A DNA stretch of 64,000 nucleotides, taken from the NCBI RefSeq assembly GCF_003432075.1, contig NZ_QWBU01000003.1, positions 1 to 64,000 on the forward strand. Direction: 5' to 3'. The position numbers were made by a program, and so were the translations under genes. Under the pieces are notes generated by a model. It was not told the origin of the DNA. It saw only the letters and a program-made list of their open reading frames with translations, and searched no databases. Below, piece after piece: positions 37,191-46,289 of the stretch (the first letter of the stretch is position 1; each line of letters opens with the position of its first letter). The stretch comes from Shinella sp. WSJ-2 (GTDB taxonomy: Bacteria > Pseudomonadota > Alphaproteobacteria > Rhizobiales > Rhizobiaceae).

Positions 37191-37631
37191 ATGCGCCGCC
37201 TGCTGCTTTCGCTTGCCGCCCTTGCCGCTTTGTCCTCACCGGCCTTCGCCACCGGCGGCTTCAGCTGCGCGATCAAGGATGCCAACATCACCTTCGATGC
37301 GGAGGGCGGTTTCAGCTACGGCCTCGGCGGCGGTTTCCTGAATTTCCGCGGCGAGATCGTCCTGCCGAAGGAGATCGCGCCGAAGGGGCTGGAGCGCGTG
37401 ACGCTGACGCCGGCGCATCTCGGGCATGACTGGCTCTATGACGGCGAGCTGCGCCTGCTGCTGCATGCGGAAACCGAAAGCGACCTGCCGTTCGGCTCGA
37501 TCGATCTGATCATCAAGACTACGATGGGCGAGGACGAGATCAGCTATGACGGCGATTACCGGATGATCGTGCACAAGGCGGAAGGCGAGGGGATCGAGCG
37601 CAGCGGCAAGGTCTCCTGCTCGGTCGGCTGA
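37191..37631 (+). CDS. Secreted protein, unknown function
   Basis: A 146-residue protein with a signal peptide (RLLLSLAALAALSSPAFA). The mature portion has two cysteines (FSCAIKD and VSCSVG at the C-terminus) and glycine-rich strands. The family is not recognised. It lies 76 bp after glcF on the same strand and is convergent with the L,D-transpeptidase gene, separated by a hairpin. Confidence 0.65.
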   Translation: MRRLLLSLAALAALSSPAFATGGFSCAIKDANITFDAEGGFSYGLGGGFLNFRGEIVLPKEIAPKGLERVTLTPAHLGHDWLYDGELRLLLHAETESDLPFGSIDLIIKTTMGEDEISYDGDYRMIVHKAEGEGIERSGKVSCSVG

Positions 37632-37637
37632 AACGAC

Positions 37638-37660
37638 GATGCCGGCGCGAGGCCGGCATC
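37638..37660. terminator. Hairpin between convergent genes
   Basis: GATGCCGGC (37638-37646) pairs with GCCGGCATC (37652-37660). No T-run follows on either strand, but the position between convergent stops suggests termination in both directions. Confidence 0.5.
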
Positions 37661-37683
37661 CGAAGCGTTTGGGCGACGGCGGA

Positions 37684-38391
37684 TCAGCCGCCGAAGCCGA
37701 ACAGGTTGCCGAAGAAATCGACGCCCTTGTCGTTGTAGCTCACCGCGCCCTGGCGGTTGCCGGGGCCGATCACGATGACCTTGGTGCCGATGTCGGCGCG
37801 GGCATAGAGATGCTCGACGTCCTTGTTCATCATGCGGATACAGCCTGACGACATGTTGAGGCCGATCGTCCAGGGCTGGTTCGTGCCGTGGATGCGGAAG
37901 ATCGTGTCGCGGCCGCCCTTGTAGAGATACATGGCGCGCGCGCCGAGCGGATTGTCCTCGCCGCCTTCCTGCACGACGGGCAGGATGCGGCCCTTCTTGG
38001 CCTCGCGGCGGCGCATTTCTGCCGGCGGCGTCCAGCTCGGCCATTCCGCCTTGCGCCCGACCTTCACGACGCCGGACCAGCCGAAGCCTTCACGGCCGAC
38101 GCCAATGCCATAACGCGTCGCGCGGTTGTTGCCTTCGACATAGTAGAGGAACTTGTTGTTGGTATCGACGATGACCGTGCCGGGCGCCTGATCGGTGACG
38201 AACCGCACCTTGGTACGCTTGAACTTCTGCGCGACCTGCTTCTTGCTCTGTTGCTGCACGACGAGCGTGATATCGGAGGTCGTCTGGCTGCCTTGAGCCG
38301 TGGCGCCGGGGAAGGCGTTTGCCGACGTCACCGGAAGGATCGCCGCGGTGGCGATGGTCGCCGCCAGCAAGATCGAAGCGTATTTCCGCAT
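37684..38391 (-). CDS. L,D-transpeptidase (YkuD family), copy 1
   Basis: YkuD-type enzymes cross-link peptidoglycan stem peptides at L,D positions or attach proteins to the wall, in the periplasm. The 235-residue protein has a signal peptide (SILLAATIATAAILPVTSANA). The catalytic YkuD motif is FRIHGTNQPWTIGLNMSSGC followed by IRMMNKD, with the nucleophilic Cys and conserved His present. A neighbouring paralog (38581-39351) lies directly upstream on the same strand. Confidence 0.9.
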   Translation of the reverse strand: MRKYASILLAATIATAAILPVTSANAFPGATAQGSQTTSDITLVVQQQSKKQVAQKFKRTKVRFVTDQAPGTVIVDTNNKFLYYVEGNNRATRYGIGVGREGFGWSGVVKVGRKAEWPSWTPPAEMRRREAKKGRILPVVQEGGEDNPLGARAMYLYKGGRDTIFRIHGTNQPWTIGLNMSSGCIRMMNKDVEHLYARADIGTKVIVIGPGNRQGAVSYNDKGVDFFGNLFGFGG

Positions 38392-38524
38392 GTGTAGTCC
38401 CTCTCAATCCCTGAATTGCGCGAGGCTAACCGAGTCTTGACCGATTTCAAGTCGGCTTGCTGCCAGCAAGACGCTTCTGGTAGCCGTTTTCTTCGATCTG
38501 TTGTCGAAGAGACGCTCCAAATAC

Positions 38525-38559
38525 AAGGATCTCCGGCCGCAAGGCGGCCGGAGATCCTT
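38525..38559 (-). terminator. Terminator hairpin after the second L,D-transpeptidase gene
   Basis: AAGGATCTCCGGCCG (38525-38539) pairs perfectly over 15 bases with CGGCCGGAGATCCTT (38545-38559). It lies about 20 bp downstream of the 38581-39351 stop on the minus strand and separates the two paralogs. The T-tract is poor. Confidence 0.65.
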
Positions 38560-38580
38560 TGATAATCGTCTCGCCGGTCG

Positions 38581-39351
38581 TCAGATAACGATGACCTTGG
38601 TGCCGACATTCACGCGGTCGTAGAGATCGACCACGTCTTCGTTGCGCATGCGGATGCAGCCCGAGGAAACCGCATAGCCGATCGTCCAGGGCGCGTTGGT
38701 GCCATGGATGCGGTAGAGCGTCGAGCCGAGATACATGGCGCGAGAGCCGAGCGGGTTTTCCGGGCCGCCTTCCATCGAAGCCGGCAGGTAGTGGCCCTTG
38801 GCGGCCTCGCGGGCGATCATTTCCTGCGGCGGCGTCCAGGTTGGCCATTCCGCCTTGCGGGTGATCGTGTGGGCACCCGCCCATTCGAAGCCCGGCTTGC
38901 CGACGCCAACACCATAGCGCCGCGCCTTGCCGTCGCCGAGCACGAGGTAGAGGAAGCGGTTGTTGGTATCGATGACGATCGTGCCGGCCTTGTGCTCCGT
39001 CTCGTAGGAAACGGTCTGCGGCAGGTACATCGGGTCGAATTTCGACTTGATGACGTTGCGTGCCTGGCCGGTCGCCGAGACCTGCTCGACGCGGGCGACA
39101 TTTTCGCGGCGGATCACGCGACGCTGCTGGACCTGCTGGCGCTGGATGATGCGGCGCGTGTTGACGGCGGGCTGTACGCCTTCACCGGTCAGCTGCATTA
39201 CCCAAGGGGCGGTGAGATCAGGGCTGATGATGATGGGCGGCTGGCTGATATACCGGTCGTTGGCCTGGGCAGTCGTCGTGGTGGCCAGAAGGGTGGCGGC
39301 CAAAAAGGTCTTGGCCAAAAAGTTCTGGGCAAAAAGGGTGCGTATCAACAT
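38581..39351 (-). CDS. L,D-transpeptidase (YkuD family), copy 2
   Basis: A 256-residue paralog of the 37684-38391 protein. It has a signal-like N-terminus (FLAKTFLAATLLATTTTAQA) and the YkuD motif LYRIHGTNAPWTIGYAVSSG followed by CIRMRNED. Between the signal and the catalytic domain is a basic, repetitive-looking stretch (QRQQVQQRRVIRREN). The two copies match strongly from VIDTNNRFLYLVLGDGKAR onwards and differ in the N-terminal part. Role: peptidoglycan modification. Confidence 0.88.
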   Translation of the reverse strand: MLIRTLFAQNFLAKTFLAATLLATTTTAQANDRYISQPPIIISPDLTAPWVMQLTGEGVQPAVNTRRIIQRQQVQQRRVIRRENVARVEQVSATGQARNVIKSKFDPMYLPQTVSYETEHKAGTIVIDTNNRFLYLVLGDGKARRYGVGVGKPGFEWAGAHTITRKAEWPTWTPPQEMIAREAAKGHYLPASMEGGPENPLGSRAMYLGSTLYRIHGTNAPWTIGYAVSSGCIRMRNEDVVDLYDRVNVGTKVIVI

Positions 39352-39567
39352 CGGACGTACTCGCTACTGATCGTCGCCGGTCTGCGCCGCCAAACAAGAT
39401 GCGGCGCCGGTTCGGGAAGAATGCTTGCACCCTCGAATGAAGCGAATGGTAAACGGCCATTCATGAAACATCGAACGATCCGATAAAGCTTTGAGTAGGG
39501 TTATTGCCGGCTTTCCAAATGTGGTTGACGAATGGTAAAGCGGAACAAAAGGAAAACGGAGACGGCG

Positions 39568-40197
39568 ATGACGACAAGGGGACTGCTGGACGGTGACGAC
39601 GGGCGCATGCGCTGTGCATGGCATGGCAATCTGGAAGACTATCGCCGCTATCATGACGAGGAATGGGGCCAGCCCGTTACCAGTGATATCAGGCTTTTCG
39701 AGAAGATCTGCCTGGAGGGGTTCCAGTCCGGCCTGTCCTGGCTGACCATCCTGCGCAAGCGAGAGGGCTTCCGCGCCGCCTTCGCGGGCTTCGATTTCGA
39801 CAAGGTTGCAGCATTCGATGACGATGATATCGCCCGCTGCCTTGCCGATACCGGGATCGTGCGCCACCGCGGCAAGATCGTCTCGACGATCAACAACGCC
39901 AAGCGGGCGCAGGCGCTGCGCGACGAGTTTGGTACGCTGGCGCGCTACTTCTGGAGCTTCGAACCGACGCCGCAGGAGCGGCCGGAACGGGTAGAGTGGG
40001 ATATTATCGTCGCCAATCCCACGACGCCTACCTCGGTGCGCCTTTCAAAGGACTTGAAGAAGCGTGGCTGGACCTTTGTCGGGCCGACGACCGTTTATGC
40101 CTTTATGCAGGCAATGGGCCTCGTCAACGATCATCTCGAGGGTTGTTTCTGCCGCCCGGAAGTCGAAGTTAAGAGAAATAGCTTGGAGCGTCCCTAA
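39568..40197 (+). CDS. tag: DNA-3-methyladenine glycosylase I
   Basis: Tag excises 3-methyladenine from alkylated DNA, the first step of base excision repair. The 209-residue protein has the family signature RCAWHGNLEDYRRYHDEEWG, FQSGLSWLTILRKREGFR, and WTFVGPTTVYAFMQAMGLVN ahead of the zinc-binding HLEGCFC. The cysteines and histidines of the zinc site are present. The ATG at 39568 is preferred over the upstream ATG at 39532 because it has a GGAAAACGGAGA ribosome site. Confidence 0.93.
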   Translation: MTTRGLLDGDDGRMRCAWHGNLEDYRRYHDEEWGQPVTSDIRLFEKICLEGFQSGLSWLTILRKREGFRAAFAGFDFDKVAAFDDDDIARCLADTGIVRHRGKIVSTINNAKRAQALRDEFGTLARYFWSFEPTPQERPERVEWDIIVANPTTPTSVRLSKDLKKRGWTFVGPTTVYAFMQAMGLVNDHLEGCFCRPEVEVKRNSLERP

Positions 40198-40355
40198 TTC
40201 TAGGGATGCCTCGCAAATATATGTTTGATTCTACAGCGAATCATGTAGCTTGATCTCAAGCGGCATTATCATACATCGGAAAGTCTGGGGACGACCTGCG
40301 CGTGCGTAGTCGTGATGGGCCGCTTTGTGCTGAATGATTTGGCATGAGGGGAAAC

Positions 40356-40577
40356 ATGGCGCCAAAAGCATCCGCATTCGACGATTCTCGTCTTGAACAC
40401 TGGGCCTGCGACAAGGCCCAGGAAATCATGCTCCGGGAAGGCTTCCGCCTCATCCGGACCGCTCGCAGCGGCAGCAACACCGAACTTCGCGAAACGAGTC
40501 TCCTGATGGCACGCGTCATTGCGGCCTCGCTCGTCGAGGCTTCAGCGGCCCAAAGGGCACTTACGGCCGGCGAATAG
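40356..40577 (+). CDS. Small hypothetical protein
   Basis: A 73-residue charged protein, unrecognised, with helical segments (HWACDKAQEIMLREGFRLIR and LMARVIAASLVEASAAQ). The ATG at 40356 follows GAGGGG; an ATG at 40344 is also in frame. It is followed by a hairpin terminator, which supports it as a real transcript. Function unknown. Confidence 0.55.
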   Translation: MAPKASAFDDSRLEHWACDKAQEIMLREGFRLIRTARSGSNTELRETSLLMARVIAASLVEASAAQRALTAGE

Positions 40578-40609
40578 GGAGCCGCTCAGCGTCTGAACGA
40601 TCCTGCTGA

Positions 40610-40645
40610 AAGGCCCGCCGGCTTCCCGGCGGGCCTTCTGTGTTT
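40610..40645 (+). terminator. Rho-independent terminator
   Basis: AAGGCCCGCCG (40610-40620) pairs with CGGCGGGCCTT (40627-40637), loop GCTTCC, followed by CTGTGTTT. It lies between the 40356-40577 gene and the convergent DUF305 gene and may serve both strands. Confidence 0.82.
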
Positions 40646-40666
40646 AGACTTGGCTTTTGTCAGGTT

Positions 40667-41047
40667 TTACTTGGCGTTCTTTGCCAGCCATTCCTTCATC
40701 ATCGCGATCTCGCCTTCCTGGGCGGTGATGACGTCCTGCGCCAGCTTGCGGATGTCGGCATCCTTGCCGTGCTCCAGCTCAACCTTCGCCATGTCGATCG
40801 CCCCCTGGTGATGAGCGATCATGCCGCGCACGAAATCGACATCGGCATTGCCGGTGAAGTCGATCGCCATGGCTGCATGCATTTTTGCGTTGGCATCGAT
40901 GAAAGCCTGTGTGGAGGGGCTTTTACTTTCGGCCGGCGCGTCCATCGTCATGCCCTGATGGGCGGAATGGTCGGCCTCCTGGGCGAGGACAGGCAAGGTG
41001 AAGGCGAGCGAAAGGGCTGCGCCAAGAAACAAAGTCTTTGCATTCAT
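40667..41047 (-). CDS. DUF305 periplasmic protein, copper/metal-related
   Basis: A 126-residue exported protein with a signal peptide (KTLFLGAALSLAFTLPVLA). The mature part begins with HSAHQGMTMD and carries the DUF305 core FVRGMIAHHQGAIDMAKVEL with conserved histidines and methionines. Proteins of this family in other bacteria (CopM) bind copper; copper binding here is inferred from the His/Met pattern. The ATG at 41047 gives the signal peptide directly. It is 45 bp downstream of the 41093-41413 gene on the same strand. Confidence 0.82.
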   Translation of the reverse strand: MNAKTLFLGAALSLAFTLPVLAQEADHSAHQGMTMDAPAESKSPSTQAFIDANAKMHAAMAIDFTGNADVDFVRGMIAHHQGAIDMAKVELEHGKDADIRKLAQDVITAQEGEIAMMKEWLAKNAK

Positions 41048-41092
41048 TGTGTTTTCCAGTTCTGAACAGATTGAGGGCAATTGTCTGTCTGT

Positions 41093-41413
41093 TCAGGACC
41101 GGGGAGGGGGATCGAGCGGGCGCAAGACCAGGCCGGCAAGGGCTGGCGGTATGGCGGGCGTGCGCTCCGAGACGACGAGCAGCCGACCTGCGGGCACGAT
41201 CCGTTCGGCCTCTATCGCAAAACAGGCGGAACAGGCGACGGGATGGGCCATTGGCTTCGTCTTGCCATGATCGCCGCCACTGTCCTTGCCGGTCATGTCA
41301 TGCATGGCATGTACACCGGCGGGTTGGCCGAGACTGAACGTCGCCCCCATCGCCGGCAGCCAGCCGGAGAAAAGCGCGCCCAGAATGGCGAATAGGAACA
41401 GAACCTGCCTCAT
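41093..41413 (-). CDS. Small His/Met/Cys-rich exported protein
   Basis: A 106-residue protein with an N-terminal signal or anchor (VLFLFAILGALFSGWLPAMG). The middle has a metal-binding-looking region HAMHDMTGKDSGGDHGK followed by MAHPVACSACFAIEAER. It resembles small DUF2946-type proteins linked to metal uptake or resistance, but the match is weak. Its position just upstream of the DUF305 gene suggests joint function in copper handling. Confidence 0.6.
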   Translation of the reverse strand: MRQVLFLFAILGALFSGWLPAMGATFSLGQPAGVHAMHDMTGKDSGGDHGKTKPMAHPVACSACFAIEAERIVPAGRLLVVSERTPAIPPALAGLVLRPLDPPPRS

Positions 41414-41453
41414 GAAATAAGAGATAGGTGGCTGCCGTATAAAAGGGAAGGGG

Positions 41454-41957
41454 TCAGTTCAAGGCTTTCGGTTTCGTGCTCATGGCAAAGCACAGCCGAG
41501 CAATGGCGAAGGTCCCGCAAATGGTGCCGGTTGTGCCATCGGTTTCCGACCTGCCGGAACAGAAAACCGGGCGGTACAGGTCTGGCGCCGGGCGGATGCT
41601 GGTGGAGAAGACGAAGGTGGATGCGCTCGTCGCGGCATCTTCCAACGCCTGTAAAACCTTCGTCAGGTCGGCCGAATCGTAGAGCCGAATGAGATCCATG
41701 ATGCCGCAGGACGGGCCGGTCACGCCATGCAGTGCCGCCGTTTCCGGTCCAAGGCTCAGAATCCCGGTCGCCAGTTCTGCGCTCCATTCTTCGCATATGA
41801 AGGCGGTTTCGAGTGTGCGCGGATCAATACCGATGATGTCAGCCACTGAGGCAAGATGGAGGGGAGGGGTGATTGCTTTCAATATCATTCGGTCCGGTCC
41901 GCACAGAATGCCGAGCCATGCCGATCCAGGCATGTCGTAACGAGGCGCGAGGGCCAT
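41454..41957 (-). CDS. PAS-like protein, paralog of 51305-51751
   Basis: A 167-residue protein lacking signal peptide and membrane helices. From about residue 65 on, it aligns with the protein at 51305-51751: the shared pattern is LG then HG-T, CG-NLIR-Y, VL then E-AATS-S-F-FST, then PVFC-G. The fold is probably a PAS-like sensory domain similar to those in rhizobial regulators. No output domain is attached, so it may regulate a partner. Family assignment is tentative; the paralogy is clear. Confidence 0.6.
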   Translation of the reverse strand: MALAPRYDMPGSAWLGILCGPDRMILKAITPPLHLASVADIIGIDPRTLETAFICEEWSAELATGILSLGPETAALHGVTGPSCGIMDLIRLYDSADLTKVLQALEDAATSASTFVFSTSIRPAPDLYRPVFCSGRSETDGTTGTICGTFAIARLCFAMSTKPKALN

Positions 41958-42131
41958 TCTGGCCCCACATCCGGAAAACGCCGTTATTCCCCATCGAGCC
42001 GCTTGCCAAACGGCAATCTCGGACGTTTACCTATTCTTAACGTTAGCCGACATCGAAACCCGCCGAAAGCGGACCGATTGGTCGTTTGCTATACCTCTGA
42101 GTGCGGAATTTTCTTTCATGTTGCGCAAGAG

Positions 42132-42773
42132 TTGAATTTGCGGGATTTTGTTATCAACACCGGCCACGATCTCGTAGATCAGCTGCGCGCCTATCGCCTC
42201 AAGGTCGGGCTCACCCAGGACGATATCGCTTGGAAACTCGGTTTTTCATCGACCACGGTCTCGCGCTGGGAGCGCGGTACGGCGGCACCCGATCTGCGTG
42301 CCACGGGCGCCATCGTCGATTTCCTGCGCCGGGCGGATGCCCAGACCGAGCGCCGCCTGCTTGCATATATTCTCGCTTCGCGGGAAAGCCGCAATCTCTG
42401 GGAGGGACGCGACATCCGTTATCTCGGCGGCTCGCAGCAGGAATATCGTGAAAGCCCCGAGATGCGCGCCGTCGTCGGCACCAGCATCCGCCGCTATCTT
42501 ACAGGCCACTACCGCGCCTGCATCGAGGATCAGGCGCTGGTCGCCAGCCTCTATGCCCGCGAGGTCGCGAGCATCGAGGTCTACGGCGGCCCTGCTTTGT
42601 CGGTAACCTCGATTCCCAAGGGCTATGTGCAAATGAAGCGGCTGTCCTTCCAGTCGGAAATGCGCGGCATCATCCGCGGCGACACCTATTCGATCCTCAT
42701 TCCCGAGAAGCAGGCGAAAACCACCTCTGCCGTTATCGTGCACAGTTGGGATACGCTGTCGCGGCGGCCGTAA
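42132..42773 (+). CDS. XRE-family helix-turn-helix regulator
   Basis: A DNA-binding protein of about 213 residues. The XRE HTH is QLRAYRLKVGLTQDDIAWKL followed by GFSSTTVSRWERGTAAPD. The C-terminal 130 residues (from ESPEMRAVVGTSIRRYLTGH) form an unidentified domain with strands, perhaps for ligand sensing. No ATG fits: the TTG at 42132 (LNLRDFVINTG) is a possible start, and a TTG near 42078 is an alternative, so the N-terminus is uncertain. Divergent from the PAS-like gene. Confidence 0.75.
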   Translation: MNLRDFVINTGHDLVDQLRAYRLKVGLTQDDIAWKLGFSSTTVSRWERGTAAPDLRATGAIVDFLRRADAQTERRLLAYILASRESRNLWEGRDIRYLGGSQQEYRESPEMRAVVGTSIRRYLTGHYRACIEDQALVASLYAREVASIEVYGGPALSVTSIPKGYVQMKRLSFQSEMRGIIRGDTYSILIPEKQAKTTSAVIVHSWDTLSRRP

Positions 42774-42854
42774 GGGGGGCTTTTGCGCCTTGCCGCTGCC
42801 CGCCCAATCCGCTAGGAAACCGGCAACGGAAATACAGGAATTTCGGGTATCCCG

Positions 42855-44369
42855 ATGAGTGAAAAGCAGAAAAAACCGCAGAAGCTGAAAGCCCGCCTCC
42901 CGCGCGGCTTCGTCGATCGTGACGCGCTGGACATCCGCGCCGTCAACGAGATGACCGCAAAGATCCGCGAGGTCTATGAACGCTACGGCTTCGATCCGGT
43001 GGAAACCCCGCTCATCGAATATACCGACGCGCTCGGAAAGTTCCTGCCCGACAGCGACCGTCCGAACGAGGGCGTCTTCTCCGTTCAGGACGACGACGAT
43101 CAGTGGATGAGCCTGCGCTACGACCTGACGGCGCCGCTCGCCCGCCATGTCGCGGAGAATTTCAACGAGATCCAGCTGCCCTATCGCACCTATCGCGCGG
43201 GCTATGTCTTCCGCAACGAGAAGCCCGGTCCCGGCCGCTTCCGTCAGTTCATGCAGTTCGATGCCGACACGGTCGGCGCTGCCGGCGTGCAGGCGGATGC
43301 CGAGATGTGCATGATGTTTGCCGACACGATGGAAGCGCTCGGCATTGCCCGGGGCGACTATGTCATCCGCGTCAACAACCGCAAGGTTCTCGATGGCGTG
43401 CTGGAAGCGATCGGCCTTGGCGGCGACGACAAGGCGGGCGCGCGCCTCACCGTGCTGCGCGCCATCGACAAGCTCGACAAGTTCGGTCCCGAAGGTGTCA
43501 AGCTGCTGCTCGGCGCCGGCCGCAAGGATGAATCCGGAGACTTCACCAAGGGCGCCGGCCTTGCCGACGAACAGATCGAAAAGGTGCTCTTCTTCGTCGG
43601 CATCAAGGATTATGCCGAAAGCGCTGCCGACCTCGCCAAGCTGCTCGAAGGCAGCACGCGCGGCGGCGAGGGCGTCGAGGAGCTGAACCAGATCGGCCAC
43701 CTCGTCACGTCCGCTGGCTACGGCTCCGACCGTATCAAGATCGATCCCTCCGTCGTGCGCGGCCTCGAATACTACACCGGCCCGGTCTTCGAAGCCGAGC
43801 TGCAATTCGCCGTCACCAACGAGAAGGGTGAAAAGGTCGTCTTCGGTTCGGTCGGCGGCGGCGGCCGTTATGACGGTCTCGTCTCGCGTTTCATGGGCCA
43901 GCCGGTGCCGGCCACCGGCTTCTCCATCGGCGTCTCGCGCCTGATGACGGCGCTGAAGAACCTCGGCAAGCTCGGCGCCGAAGAGGTTGTCGCGCCCGTT
44001 CTCGTCACCGTCATGGACGGCGACATCGAGAGCATGGGCCGCTACCAGCGCTTCACGCAGGAGCTGCGCGCCGCGGGCATCCGTGCCGAAATGTACCAGG
44101 GCAACTGGAAGAAGTTCGGCAACCAGCTGAAATATGCCGACCGCCGCAACGCCCCCGTCGCCATCATCCAGGGTGGCGACGAGCGCGCCGAGAATCTGGT
44201 GCAGATCAAGGACCTGATCGAGGGCAAGCGCCTCTCCGGCGAGATCGAGGACAACACCACCTGGCGCGAAGCCCGCGTGGCGCAGGTCTCCGTGCCCGAA
44301 ACCGAGCTTGTCGCCAAGGTGCGCGAAATCCTTGCCGCGCAGGCCGAAGACCGGGCACGGGCCGGCTGA
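42855..44369 (+). CDS. hisS: Histidyl-tRNA synthetase
   Basis: HisS charges tRNA-His. The 504-residue class II synthetase has the motif 2 arginine region [20 protein letters not shown], the histidine-specific [17 protein letters not shown] and motif 3 [15 protein letters not shown]. The basic N-terminus ([15 protein letters not shown]) is typical of alphaproteobacterial members. It is followed one base later by hisZ. Confidence 0.95.
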   Translation: MSEKQKKPQKLKARLPRGFVDRDALDIRAVNEMTAKIREVYERYGFDPVETPLIEYTDALGKFLPDSDRPNEGVFSVQDDDDQWMSLRYDLTAPLARHVAENFNEIQLPYRTYRAGYVFRNEKPGPGRFRQFMQFDADTVGAAGVQADAEMCMMFADTMEALGIARGDYVIRVNNRKVLDGVLEAIGLGGDDKAGARLTVLRAIDKLDKFGPEGVKLLLGAGRKDESGDFTKGAGLADEQIEKVLFFVGIKDYAESAADLAKLLEGSTRGGEGVEELNQIGHLVTSAGYGSDRIKIDPSVVRGLEYYTGPVFEAELQFAVTNEKGEKVVFGSVGGGGRYDGLVSRFMGQPVPATGFSIGVSRLMTALKNLGKLGAEEVVAPVLVTVMDGDIESMGRYQRFTQELRAAGIRAEMYQGNWKKFGNQLKYADRRNAPVAIIQGGDERAENLVQIKDLIEGKRLSGEIEDNTTWREARVAQVSVPETELVAKVREILAAQAEDRARAG

Positions 44370-44370
44370 G

Positions 44371-45504
44371 ATGCCTCTCGTCAACCTTCCCGCCTTCGCG
44401 CCCGATCTGATTGCCGATCTTGAAAGGCTCGGCACGGAGCGCGTCGATACGCCGGTCATCCAGCCGGCCGAACCCTTCCTCGACATGGCGGGCGAGGACC
44501 TGCGCCGGCGCATCTTCATGACGGAGAGCGAGACGGGCAAGAGCCTGTGCCTGCGCCCCGAATTCACCATTCCCGTCTGCCTGCGCCATATCGAGACCGC
44601 CACCGGCACGCCAAAGCGCTACGCCTATCTCGGCGAAGTTTTCCGCCAGCGCCGCGAGGGCTCGAACGAGTTCTATCAGGCCGGCATCGAAGACCTCGGC
44701 GAACCCGATGTCGCCCGCGCCGATGCGCGCGCCGTGCGCGATGCGCTGGCCGTGCTGAAGAACCGCCTGCCGGGTCGCAAGCTTTCCGTGGTGCTCGGCG
44801 ATCAGTCGGTCTTCGAGGCGGTCGTCGCCGCCTGTGGCCTGCCGGCCGGCTGGCAGAAGCGGCTGGTCCATGCCTTCGGCAACCAGGCGCAGCTGCAGAA
44901 GCTGATGGCGGATCTCTCCAATCCCGCGCCCTCAGGCACCTTCGGCCCGGAGGTCGAGCGCCTTGCCATTTTCGGCACACTCGACGACGAGGCGCGGCTG
45001 ATCGCTCATATCGACGAGACGATGGAGGCGACCGGCTATTCCACCAATGCCAGCCGCAGCCCGGCTGATATCGCGCGCCGCCTGCGCGAGAAGATGGAGC
45101 TTGCCAGTACCCGCCTCGACAGCCGCACGCTCGCGCTGCTCAAGGAATTCCTGGCGCTGGAGCTGAGCCTTGCCGAAGCCCCAAAGGCGCTCGCCGCCTT
45201 CGCCGACAAGGCCGGCCTGTCGCTTGGCGCCGCACTCGCCCGCTTCGAAAGCCGCGTTGCGGCGCTCAGCGAAACCGGCGTCGATCCGGCCGAGATCACC
45301 TACCGTGCGGCCTTCGGCCGTCCGCTCGATTATTATACCGGCCTCGTTTTCGAGATCGCGCCCGAGGGTGACGCTCTAGTGCTCGCCGGCGGCGGCCGTT
45401 TCGACCGGCTCTTGACGCTGCTCGGCGCCAGGGAGCGCATTCCGGCCGTCGGCTTCTCGCTCTGGCTCGACCGCATCGCAAGCGTCAAGGGGCAAGCCGC
45501 ATGA
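44371..45504 (+). CDS. hisZ: ATP phosphoribosyltransferase regulatory subunit HisZ
   Basis: HisZ is a HisS-like paralog without tRNA charging that activates and gives feedback control to short-form HisG. The 377-residue protein has the class II catalytic fold remnants [39 protein letters not shown] and [18 protein letters not shown]. It starts 1 bp after hisS and its end overlaps hisG by 4 bp (ATGA), giving a hisS-hisZ-hisG operon. Confidence 0.9.
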   Translation: MPLVNLPAFAPDLIADLERLGTERVDTPVIQPAEPFLDMAGEDLRRRIFMTESETGKSLCLRPEFTIPVCLRHIETATGTPKRYAYLGEVFRQRREGSNEFYQAGIEDLGEPDVARADARAVRDALAVLKNRLPGRKLSVVLGDQSVFEAVVAACGLPAGWQKRLVHAFGNQAQLQKLMADLSNPAPSGTFGPEVERLAIFGTLDDEARLIAHIDETMEATGYSTNASRSPADIARRLREKMELASTRLDSRTLALLKEFLALELSLAEAPKALAAFADKAGLSLGAALARFESRVAALSETGVDPAEITYRAAFGRPLDYYTGLVFEIAPEGDALVLAGGGRFDRLLTLLGARERIPAVGFSLWLDRIASVKGQAA

Positions 45505-46196
45505 CCATCACCATCGGCCTGCCCTCCAAGGGGCGCATGAAGGAAGACAGTTCCGCCGTGCTCGCCCGCGCCGGCTTCACCGTCACCGCCGTCGGCAATG
45601 ACCGCTCTTATCGCGGTCGTGTCGAAGGCCGGGACGATATCGAGATCGCTTTCCTCTCGGCCTCCGAAATTTCCCGCGAGATCGCCAACGGCACCGTCGA
45701 TTTCGGCGTGACCGGCGAGGACCTCGTGCGCGAAGGGCTGGCGGAAGCCGATGCCCGTGTCGAATTTTGCGCCCGGCTCGGCTTCGGCCATGCCGATGTC
45801 GTCGTCGCCGTGCCGGAAATCTGGCTGGACGTCGATACGATGGCCGACCTCGGCGACGTCGCCGCCGATTTCCGCGCCCGTCACGGCCGCCGCCTGACCA
45901 TCGCCACCAAGTACTGGCGGCTGACCCAGCAGTTCTTCTCCGGCAACCACGGTATCCAACTCTACCGCATCGTCGAAAGCCTCGGCGCCACCGAGGGTGC
46001 GCCGGCGTCCGGTTCGGCCGATATCATTGTCGACATCACCTCGACAGGCTCGACGCTGGTGGCCAACCACCTGAAGATCCTGTCCGACGGCGTGATCCTC
46101 AAGTCTGAGGCCTGCCTCGTGCGCGCCCGCAAGGCCGAACATGCGGGCGATCCTGTCGTGGCCGAGATTATCGAAGCGGTGCGCGGCGCGCTCTGA
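45501..46196 (+). CDS. hisG: ATP phosphoribosyltransferase, short form
   Basis: HisG condenses ATP and PRPP, the first step of histidine synthesis. At 231 residues it lacks the C-terminal ACT-like regulatory domain of long-form HisG and depends on His[16 protein letters not shown] begins the protein, [12 protein letters not shown] marks the substrate loop, and [20 protein letters not shown] is the PRPP-binding region. Start overlaps the hisZ stop. Confidence 0.93.
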   Translation: MTITIGLPSKGRMKEDSSAVLARAGFTVTAVGNDRSYRGRVEGRDDIEIAFLSASEISREIANGTVDFGVTGEDLVREGLAEADARVEFCARLGFGHADVVVAVPEIWLDVDTMADLGDVAADFRARHGRRLTIATKYWRLTQQFFSGNHGIQLYRIVESLGATEGAPASGSADIIVDITSTGSTLVANHLKILSDGVILKSEACLVRARKAEHAGDPVVAEIIEAVRGAL

Positions 46197-46289
46197 GGCG
46201 CCCCCTTTTCAGTCAGGAAAGTTTTCGTCGGCCCCTGACATCGCCGGGTCTCGCACCCTATTTGTGGGATCCTGCACTGAGGAGTTTTC

